A stretch of DNA of 64,000 bases from Theocolax elegans (lineage: Eukaryota; Arthropoda; Insecta; Hymenoptera; Cerocephalidae), in the NCBI GenBank assembly GCA_026168455.1, contig CM047430.1, positions 25,128,735-25,192,734 of the forward strand, in the 5' to 3' direction. This document shows, piece by piece, positions 55,268 through 64,000 of the stretch. A model generated the notes under the pieces. It did no database searches. It saw only the letters and a list, made by a program, of their open reading frames with translations, and was not told the origin of the DNA. Numbering within the stretch: position 1 is the stretch's first letter; each line of letters begins with the position of its first letter. Made by a program: the position numbers and the translations under genes.

Positions 55268-57800
55268 ATTTTTTTTATTCTGATTTCATTACACTAAATT
55301 TTGGTAAAAACTTTTATTTATAAATTATAATCGTATTTAAAAAAAAAAATTAAATTTTTGGTATAAAACCCAATGCACTATAACAGTACATCCAAGGTGT
55401 TGCGTGAATCTGTTTAATTTCTAAGGTGTCCATGGTAGTGAAAAAATAATACAATTTAAAACAGTATTTTAAATGAATTAATAACGAAAAACCTTTTTCG
55501 AAATTAAAAATAGGGGGTTGGCAGGGGGGCGAAGACCCCTAGTATATATATATCAATGACTAAATACTTCCACGCACAACTAATTTTAGTGTTAATTTTA
55601 AAAAACTTCGATTAATTACATGCAAATAAAATGACGTCACACACACACTTATTGAAGTTTGATTCACTCATTGAAATGTGTGATGTCATTTTATTTGCAC
55701 GGAACGGAAGTTTTTGATATAAACAAGATGTACATTGTTGCAAAAGCTTTTTTTTAATTGATTAGACATTAGTGTGTATGTAATATAATAATTAGTTCGT
55801 GGTAGTATAATAATAATATTAAAGTAATTAAAAAATTTCAGTATAATAAAGTGGATTGATTTAAAAATGTTTACATTAATATTATTATAATATTAGAAAA
55901 ATATTATATGAATTATAACTGAAGCTGAAATATATTATATATTATAATCAATACATTGATATCAACGATAAAAGACGCTGCAGATACATTAAATAGTTTT
56001 AAACGATCTAAAATTGAATTTATTCATACAATTTTTTGAAAATAGCCAAAAATAATTAAATGTAAACATAAATGTATGTTTTTTTATTATCAAAATAAAA
56101 TTTAAACAGTTCTATGAATATTGTTTTATCAATGCTATTTGAATATTATATTTTATTTATATATTCATTTCTTTATTCACAACCACTCTAAAACGAAATA
56201 GAAAATTTAATAATTCAAATTTAACAATTTCAATATTTACAAAGTTGCTTTTTTAAGGAATAATATTCTCAAATTGCTTTGCTTTGAACGATAATTTTTG
56301 AGTAATAATCCAACGATGCTTACAATTTTCGAATAAATTGACCAGTATCTGCAAGTCTAATAATAAAAATCAGTGAATTAATAGTTATTGTAAAATAAAT
56401 GAGACTAAACAAAAATTATCACACCTTAGTAATTCGATCTCGCAAGCAATGTCTATCTTGCTTCTTTAAATAAAATTTTTTTTAATTGTTTTAACAGTTA
56501 ATAATAATTATTTATATATTCGTTTCTTAAGTTACACATTTTTTAAGGTATATATATTTTTAATAATTTTAAATGTGTAAGTTTTGTTGCTCAATGAATA
56601 ATAATCAGATGTTCCACCTCTTTAATATATTTAATCGTTTAGTAACACATGTGTAAAAAAATTTTATAAACTTGATTTTAAAAATTACTTCAATATTCAA
56701 TGAATTCGTGAAACATTTAATCGAGCGAGCGAGTATATTTGCTAGTAAATTACTAATTGTTTAAACATGATCAAATTCACTACAACTCCAGTTATTGGTA
56801 ATAAATAGTACAATATTAACTCGAGTAACTGGGAAGTCCATTCAGATTATATTAGTTTATACTTTTCAATAGAGCAATAGTTCCACTTTCTTCTTTCTTT
56901 AAAGGACAATTTTTACTTTTTACCCTATCGTAAAGAGTAATTTTTATATTTTGCACTGTTCAAAGAGTAATTTTAATTTTTAGTCGTTTAAAAGGTGTTG
57001 TTGTGGGATTTTTAACGTAACTTAAAGAGTAGTAAAGTCATCAAATTACTCATTTAGGGTTCAGTTTTTACTCTTTGGGATTAAGAGTGTGTGAAGAAAC
57101 TTTTTTAATTTAACTGAATTTTCCTGAACGAAATGTCAGATCCAAATTACACGGATCTACACCTTTTAACATAAATATTATAATTAATATATTAAATACA
57201 AATCTAAAAAAATTCATAAGAGGTAGCTTAAAACAAAAGCAGGGGCATAGAGTTTTGATTTTTTAAGAAATAATAATTTTTTTAATAATAATTGAGTAAA
57301 CATTTTTTAGATTCTAATTATTAGTAAATAAGTCATAAACTTTCAACGCAAACATTGTAATTTTAAATAATCAATTTAAAAATTTGGAAAATTTTGGGTA
57401 TATTGCTAAAATATTCAGACTAAGACATTCATTGCTAAGACATTTTTAAGTTTTAATAATCACAAAATATAAATTAAAAATAGATGGATTTCATTAATCA
57501 ATAGGTAAAGCAAAAAAATTTTTTTGAACATAGTTTATAGGAACAACACGAAAAAATATCTCACTTCTGCGCTGAAGCGTACAAATTTTTTAGCGACTTT
57601 ACAATGCGATGGTTTTTGTTATTGGCATTGAAAAAATTTTGCTTCCACATACTCTGATGTAGAATTTTGTGCTGTTTCAGAATCCCTGGTCAAATATTTG
57701 GCCAGATTTAAAGGAGAAATGACAAAACCAATTTAAATACTACAAAAAACACCAATTATTAATTTAAAAAAAACTTTTAGTCCTTTTTTACAGAATGTTA
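55268..57800. other. AT-rich DNA with small inverted repeats
   Basis: No gene is supported. A perfect 21-bp inverted repeat, TGCAAATAAAATGACGTCAC plus A at 55621-55641 and its complement (one mismatch at ACGTCA/ATGTCA) at 55679-55699, surrounds a 37-base spacer. At 56930-57080 the motif AAAGAGTAATTTT recurs in direct and inverted form. Confidence 0.45.
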
Positions 57801-57804
57801 TTGC

Positions 57805-58178
57805 AAATATAATCTATGCTCAAATTATGAAGAAAAGTGAAGAGAATAGTTGCTGTTTAAATCAGTATTTTTTGAATAATACACGCTTTTTCAAATTATT
57901 GTTAATTTATCGAATAAGTAACCTTGAATCATCATAATAACTTATATATTATAGCTTCTTTGATAAACATAAATGTCTTACCATATAGTTTATATATGGC
58001 GGGATCTATATGGCCATCGTAAATGTATCAAAAAAGTAACAAATCGTAAATTTTCGTTCATTTCAGGCGTTATTTGCAGATTACAAGGTAGATAAAAAAT
58101 TTTTTTCATTAAAAGTAACTTGTTTAAAGTGCAACTATTCTCTTCACTTTTCTTCACATTTTGAGTGTACATTATATT
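57805..58178. mobile_element. MITE with ~50-bp inverted repeats
   Basis: AAATATAATCTATGCTCAAA continuing to GAAGAAAAGTGAAGAGAATA on the left is matched, inverted, by the right end (58125-58178). The interior of ~270 bp has no coding capacity. Confidence 0.6.
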
Positions 58179-58200
58179 TTTTTAAGTATACATTATATTA

Positions 58201-60060
58201 TGTTACGTACGTAACTTGAGATTGTGTAGGATTCAGGTTGCGGTTTGCCACCAACCGAAGCTGGTAGGCACGATTGGAGGATCGGGTTGAATGAGAAATA
58301 TGAAGTTCCTTTACTGTCTTTTATTCTTCCTAATTTAGGAGAAAGGCCTCTGTGTGCGTGTGTGTGTGTGTGTACGAGCTTGTCTGTTCGTGCGTCGATC
58401 GTGGTGCATCAACGGATCTCCTCTGTTCGATCGCTTCGTCTGTGCGTTGAATCTGTTCTGTCCCGTCTGGTCTGGATGCTGATTCTGTTCTCTGAGTGTA
58501 ATTGCCTCGTCTGGGCGATGACTTTCTTCTGCGACTGCCTGGTCTGGGCGTCGGTTCTGTTCTGCGTCCGTCTCGCGTGGGCGATGGCTTTGTTCTACGA
58601 CTGTCTGGTCCGGGCGTCGGTTCTGTTCTCTGAGTGTGACCGCCTGTTCTGTTCTTCCACGAATTCGGCGGATCGGCTGCTCGAGGAGCGTTCCGCCTGT
58701 GGTGGGAGGCTCCTGAAGTCAGCGTTTTCTTGCTGCGTGGATTCGGGGTTTTTCCGTAGATACTCCGTGGGCAGTATTCTATGACTGTCTTAGAGTCTTT
58801 CCTTAGGGCAATATCACCGCATCAATCCGCAGTATTTGCTGCCCCGGAGCTCTCGTCAACAAGCCCCACAGCTCGGCGGTTTCATTCGTCGGCGATGGTG
58901 CCTAGAGTTTCCCCATCGAAAAGTGAGGCTCTCATGAGAGCCCCAACGGCATCGATTAACCTCGATGAGAGGCCACTAAGTGTACCAAAACTCCTTACTA
59001 CAGCCCACCGCATTACACGGCTAGCCTAGAGTCGTAATTCTTGGTAAGAATTCGGCGGTGTTTAGCTCCCCGCCGTCTTCTGCTTTCACGAGCTCTCCAA
59101 GGGATACCGTTCAAAAATCCCCTGAAAGAGAAAAAAGCGTACAAACCAAAAAGGCTTGTACGCTATTGCTTATGAAAGGTAAAACGTTCGACAATCCTTC
59201 CATAAGCCTTCCAAGGGATACCGTTCGAAAAATCCCTTGAAAGAGAGAAAAAATGCGTACAAGCAAAAGCTTGTACGCAACGGTGTTTTTAACATCTCAC
59301 TCAACGCAAAGCCTTCAGTTCGGATGTGTATCACATCTCGACTTACTGACTTTATACGAAGAGAATTTTGATGAAAGGGACACCCTTCTATGAGACATCC
59401 CAGCGACTCGTCTGGATGAGAAACTACTTCGGTCCGGATGTGCCCCAAGGCAGACCTCGAAAGGCCCGCCTCAGTATTTTGACGCTGCACGTAGTACACC
59501 CCGAAGGATGTCTACTTTGATTTAGCGGCCGTCCCTTCTTTCCTAGGTAGAGTCTCCCTTGACGAGTTCGCCCAGATGAATAGCAGAATCGTTAACGGCA
59601 TATTTTCGATAACCAAGCGTATAGTAACCAAGAAATATTGCATGTTAAACAGTTGATCGCCGACATAGGCTCGACGAAGCAACTCGATTTCGAGGCGCAC
59701 TAGTGGCAATCCTCTTCCTCCACTATCGCAGGAGGTCTATATCGGACCCTCGGAATTGGGGGCCGAGTCACTCACCCTCTCCCATCTCAGGAAATCTGAG
59801 AACAGGATTCCGCCAAGTATACTCCGTGGGCAGTGCTAAAATTGCTATGGTTGCAATATTGGCCTGGCAACAAGTATCTATAGCTTATTGGACGGATCGC
59901 GTCCGAGTAGCTTTCCGCCAAGGCTGCGCGGTCAGCGCGAGTCAGCGCGACGTCAATGATGTTCGTTGTCGATCGGACCGGATGCAATATGACGCTCTGT
60001 TATTTATTGCGCCATCGCGAATGGCTTTGCTGCGATAATTAAAGTAAGATAATTAAAGTG
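58201..60060. other. Unidentified GC-rich stretch with internal repeats
   Basis: It starts at a perfect 14-bp palindrome GTTACGTACGTAAC (58202-58215). 58440-58640 holds three or four diverged copies of a CTGGTCTGGGCGTCGGTTCT unit. 59096-59162 and 59208-59275 are direct repeats, each with CCAAGGGATACCGTTC and a GCGTACAAGC/GCTTGTACGC hairpin. TACTCCGTGGGCAGT occurs near 58767 and 59819. A minus-strand frame (59709-59170) is broken by a stop and matches no family I know. It could be a retroelement LTR or leader, or a non-coding exon; I cannot decide. Confidence 0.35.
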
Positions 60061-60243
60061 AAGCCGCGGCGGCGACGTCCTCGTCGTCGGTGTAGTTGTT
60101 CGGTTGAGTGTGAATAGAGAAAAAAAATTTTTTTTGCATACGAATTGTGTGTGTAGTGTGGATGGTGTGTATTTTTGTTTTACATTTGTTTTCGTAGGCC
60201 TTTCTCCTTGCCATACAATTTTTCCTTTGTATTAATGATCGGT

Positions 60244-60270
60244 ATGTATATATATATATATATATATATG
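60244..60270. repeat. (TA)n microsatellite
   Basis: GTATGTATATATATATATAT, about a dozen repeats. Confidence 0.85.
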
Positions 60271-60409
60271 TGCGTTACATACTTTTTATTTTTCGTATAA
60301 TGAATTGTGTATTATATTTATTTGTCTTACGTGTGAATATTATGAAATGTGAGTTTTCTTTTAATCTGAAATAAGGCGTTAACATAACATAGATATAAAG
60401 GTGTAATAT

Positions 60410-61000
60410 CTAGGAGTGTGCGGGTACCCGGAAAGTCGGGTTACCCGATTCGAAAACCCGACCCGTCGTATCGGGTTTGAGTCGGTCGGGCTTCGGGTTT
60501 TACCGTAACCCAAAATTTTCGGTCTGCTCGAATGTTTCGGTCTACCCGAGTGTTTCGGACTACCCGAATGTTACGGACTACCCGAATATTTCTCGCGCTA
60601 TCCAAATGTTTCAATTCTAATTATGTATTAATTAATATTTCTTTCACTTTTAATATAAAAAAGATAATAAGTTTTTAATAAGAATTACAAAGGGAATATA
60701 ATAATAGGAAAATAAAATAAATAAATGAATAAATAAACCCTGCCAGAAATTTATCTAGTTTTATCGAGGCTACGAAATACTCGAATTACCCGAAAAATTC
60801 GGAATACCCGAAATACTCGGTCTACCCGAAAAATTCGGTCACCCGAATTTCTCGGGTTACCCGAAATTGTCAGGTACCCCGCAAATTACGGGTTACCCGT
60901 TAAATTTTCGGGTCCCGAAAATGTCGGGTACCCGCCCGAACCCGAAGAAAATACCCGAATCCAATCGGGTCGGGTAGTCGGGCTACCCTCACATTGCTAG
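60410..61000. mobile_element. MITE rich in CCCGAA/TTCGGG motifs
   Basis: The ends CTAGGAGTGTGCGGGTACCC and, inverted, CTAGCAATGTGAGGGTAGCC form an imperfect inverted repeat. A 6-bp target duplication TAATAT lies at 60404-60409 and 61001-61006. Both sides consist of many degenerate copies of ACCCGAA and GGGTAC in opposite polarity, surrounding an AT-rich core (60610-60770). There is no coding capacity. Confidence 0.75.
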
Positions 61001-61006
61001 TAATAT

Positions 61007-61724
61007 CGTATATAAGGAGGAAGCCCGAGCTACGAAGCTGCTGTTTGCTTACTCGACTTTCTTTTGTATATCATGCATGTTAGTCATGCGGTTCGGTGAC
61101 CGATATTTCTTGAACTCGGTCGGTCAGCTGTTTTGAGTTGGCGCTTACAATCATGGGGCTGTTAAGTAGTTGCTTCAAATGAATTGGGTTTACGTGAGCT
61201 ACTAGATTAGTGCTCGCGTGTCTCTTGTGTTCGCGACATTTTGGGAGTATTTACTTCCATGCCACAACTAATTATACGGATAATTCTATGAGGATCTCTC
61301 CGAAGGGCTCGGATGTGTGTTTACAAAATACAAGAACTCGTTTTCACTGATCTATACTTTTGATGCGCTATTTGTGCACTGTCTAATGTAGGGTTAATTC
61401 GGATTTATGCGAGTCGCCCTGCGCGTCGCTGTCCGTATTAATGAAGCAGATTCCGCGGTGTTCAGAGCCCCTCCTTTCTTTTTTATTAAGTTTTGGATTG
61501 GCAGCTATATATTCATTTTGAATATTTTATTGTTTTTAAGTTAGGAGATAAATTTGGTTATGTTATTATAATTAAAATTTTTCCTCAAAAATGTTCGGCG
61601 TCCGGGGCCGACATTCACCATTGGGCGTCTTTTTATAATGTTTTATATATATGCATGTGTATAAGGGTAAGTGTGTTATGGTGAAGAGGTCAGGGTGAGG
61701 GTGACGGTGGAGTGATAGGGATGG
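61007..61724. other. Mixed-composition DNA, nothing recognised
   Basis: Moderately GC-rich with no convincing exon or repeat. A very short ATGGGGCTG frame near 61153 stops after nine codons and is not credited. Confidence 0.3.
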
Positions 61725-62570
61725 GGTCACCCTGACCACCTGGACATCGTCTCCAGGAAGTGAAATTTTTTTTTACAAATTCAAGTAAAAAGGCATGTAG
61801 ACTTTCCTGTGGAGGATGTCAGGATTACCTGGAGGTTACCCTGACCACCTGGACATCGTCTTCAGGAAGTGACAATATTTTTTGCAAATTTAAGCAGAAA
61901 GGCATGTAGACTTCCCCGTATACGATGTCAGGATAACCTGGAGGTTACCCTGACCACCTGGACATCGTCTTCAGGATGTGACAATATTTTTTGCAAATTT
62001 AAGCAGTAAGGCATGTAGACTTCCCTGCGGACGATGTCGGAATAACCTGGAGGTTACCCTGACCACCTGGACATCGTCTTCAGGAAGTGACAATATTCTT
62101 TGCAAATTCAAGTAGAAAGGCATGTAGACTTTCCTGTGGAGGATGTCAGGATAACCTGGAGGTTATCCTGACCACCTGGACTACGTCTTCAGGAAGTGAC
62201 AATATTTTTTGCAAATTCAAGTAGAAAGGCATGTAGACTACCCTGTGGACGATGTCAGGATAACCTGGAGGTTACCCTGACCACCTGGACATCGTCTTCA
62301 GGAAGTGACAATATTTTTTGCAAATTTAAGCAGAAAGGCATGTAGACTTCCCTGCGGACGATGTCAGGATAATCTGGAGGTTACCCTGACCACCTGGACA
62401 TCGTCTTCAGGAAGTGAGAATTTTTTTTGCAAATTTATGCAGAACAGCATGTAGACTTTCCTGTAGACGATGTCCGGATAACCTGGTGGTTACCCTGACC
62501 ACCTGGACATCGTCTTCAGGAAGTGACAATATTTTTTGCAAATTTAAGCATAAAGGCATGTAAACTTAAT
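61725..62570. repeat. 109-bp minisatellite, eight units
   Basis: CTGACCACCTGGACATCGTC recurs at exactly 109-bp spacing (61732, 61841, 61950, 62059, 62168, 62277, 62386, 62495). Each unit also contains an inverted pair, GACGATGTC and GACATCGTC, round an AACCTGGAGGTT palindrome, and an A/T-rich half (AATATTTTTTGCAAATT). Confidence 0.95.
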
Positions 62571-63300
62571 TTTTTTATGTAAAGCATTCTATCGTATAAT
62601 TATTGACTTAAAGATTTTAGCACACTTTTATAATGTTAAATTTGTATAAATAACCAAGTAAATTTAAATTATGTTGCAAAACATTCAATACTTAACAAAG
62701 TTTGAAATATTAAAGTTGTTTCTTCAACTTCCACTGTTTTCAATATAAAACTATAAATTATTGTGCAAACGATTAAAAAGTAAGGATGTTACGATTCATT
62801 GTTTTTAGCTGCAAATTTATACTTGGCTATTAACATAAAAAACTACTTTTTACAATGCCATAAATATTTATAAGAATATTAAGAATATTCAGCAGTTTGT
62901 TTATAAAATAAGTACTGTAATTTAACTGCATCATTCATTAACGCCAGTAAATATTAAACATTAAAAAGGAACAAATGTGTACTTAATAAAAAATAAAATC
63001 ACGATATATATAATCCCACCTTCGAGAAAACTACAAATACTACAAAACAGTAAACAACAACACTCAAAACTCACTCACTCGAACACATTGCAAAAGCTTT
63101 AAAACGTCAAAATACGTCACTATACGTATATCGTGCTTCGATCGAGTCGGAAGCATGAAGTACATGTCCTAAGTTTTCGAGCGTTAGTGTAATAGCCCAC
63201 CCTTTTTTGGTCTCCAAGTCAGACCAAGAGAGACCAAGATATAACTTTTCATTACACTTTTGTTCAACAATTATAAGTTTTTAAGAACTTGTGTTTACGT
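62571..63300. other. AT-rich DNA, nothing recognised
   Basis: No gene or repeat array is seen. Confidence 0.4.
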
Positions 63301-64000
63301 TATAACGGTAAACGAGTTACCGATCAGGTGAGTAACTGAAAAGAGTATCGAGAGTGATGCGCGCGCATGGAACGCGCGCGAGAATCGTGCGCAAGAGAGT
63401 ATCGGTAGGGAGTTCGCGCGCGATCGGCAACAACAAGGTGTTGACAATTGCCGAGTGATTTTTACGGGATAAACAAGTGATTAGACTAGTGCATTTTTGT
63501 GTGTGGGTGTGAGGGTTCCTCCCCACTAACCTCCACGTCGGCGTGCAGAGCAGCACGTCTCACGGGCAGTGAGAGAGAAGGAAGAAGAGTCGGCCGCCTT
63601 CCCGTCCGTAGGAGTGAGAGAGAGAGAGATAAGCACGAGGACGAGCTGTCTCTCCTTTACCTAGTCGTTTCCCGCCGAGGCGCGATATATATACAAGCGG
63701 TAAGTGGTGCACCACACTTAGACCCGCGTGTCTATTTAACATTTCGCGTCCCGATTTACCTGGTACGGTCCAGGTGAGGAAGCGTTCCTCCTTTCCCCCC
63801 CTCTCGTGACAATACCCGCACGGATAGAAAGGTCGGTGGTTCGCGGGAGCCACTTCACGAGAGAAGGCGCGCGTGACGTAGTAAGCTTCTACGTAAAAGC
63901 TCTCTACGTCAGAGATTCATACGTCACACGGTGTGACGTATGCCACCAGGTTAAGCAGCCGATCATATCCGGATCGGTTGCTCGTAATCTACTGTTAAAT
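63301..64000 (+). promoter_or_regulatory. Possible promoter and 5' untranslated exon of a host gene
   Basis: Composition changes to CpG-rich after 63300. Donor-like sites are CAGGTGAGT (about 63325-63333), GCGGTAAGT (about 63698-63706) and CAGGTGAGG (about 63771-63779). A TATATATA sits just before the second. Three CRE-like TACGTCA/TGACGTA sites and a 25-bp palindrome (63918-63942) lie at 63870-63945. No protein is supported. The inference is a transcription start with alternative first exons. Confidence 0.3.

Noticed and set aside
58245..58784. A 179-codon Cys/Leu/Val-rich plus-strand frame
   Set aside because: It is generated by the CTGGTCTGGGCGTCGGTTCT repeats and a (GT)n tract, and it has no domain or start context.
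61153..61182. A micro-ORF reading MGLLSSCFK, resembling a myristoylation signal
   Set aside because: It is nine codons long, with no splice donor placed to extend it and no supporting context.

Overview
This window reads as eukaryotic, repeat-rich, non-coding DNA from an arthropod, most likely an insect and plausibly a hymenopteran such as an ant. The reasons are R1-clade LINEs, a CsRn1-type Ty3/Gypsy element, a DUF4817-type Tc1/mariner transposase, a Penelope-like element, SINEs, MITEs and satellites. I see no bacterial operon, no intact host gene and no CRISPR. Nearly every recognisable protein belongs to a mobile element, and most are broken. The species guess is inference.

Layout. 1-3068: the 5' part of a minus-strand CsRn1-like Ty3/Gypsy retrotransposon (LTR, tRNA-Trp-type primer site, frameshifted gag, protease), cut by the left edge. 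3069-5231: a 2.2-kb palindromic element carrying a nested MITE. 5.2-8.8 kb: AT-rich DNA, a (TA)n tract and 28-bp tandem repeats. 8.8-22.5 kb: a ~212-bp satellite whose units contain a 20-bp-stem hairpin. It is invaded by a 5S-rRNA-derived SINE (9822-10277), a gag-only LTR retrotransposon (10340-18261, minus strand, with a MITE in its 5' LTR) and one extra LTR (18477-19949). 23.2-24.2 kb: a dead Tc1/mariner-type transposase.

24.4-49.4 kb is the most remarkable part: a head-to-head nest of two R1-clade LINE families. Family 1 is GC-rich; its ORF1 copies lie at both outer ends in opposite orientation, each next to an (AC)n microsatellite, and its reverse transcriptase occurs three times (30.5-32.4, 37.4-39.4, 42.4-44.2 kb). 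Family 2 is A-rich in the sense strand and appears as seven pieces. A unit [family 2 minus / inverted arm / family 1 RT / arm / family 2 plus] is present three times with alternating orientation, joined by near-perfect palindromic centres at ~35436 and 40874. The first and third units are direct repeats ~11,825 bp apart. This may be a real inverted amplification or partly an assembly fold-back; evidence for each is given.

49.4-54.2 kb: a relative of the 2.2-kb palindromic element, AT-rich DNA, and a Penelope-like element (RT plus GIY-YIG nuclease, minus strand) with an inverted partial copy that carries a hammerhead-ribozyme-like motif. 54.8-55.3 kb: a tRNA-derived SINE with target duplications. 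57.8-61.0 kb: MITEs and an unidentified GC-rich repeat-bearing stretch. 61.7-62.6 kb: a minisatellite of 109-bp units. 63.3-64 kb: a CpG-rich region with splice-donor-like and CRE-like sites that could be the 5' end of a host gene continuing past the right edge.

No host gene network can be described. The story is one of element insertion, nesting, inverted duplication and decay. Alternative start codons, stops and frameshifts were judged by reading the sequence; similarity statements rest on recognised family motifs, not on database searches.
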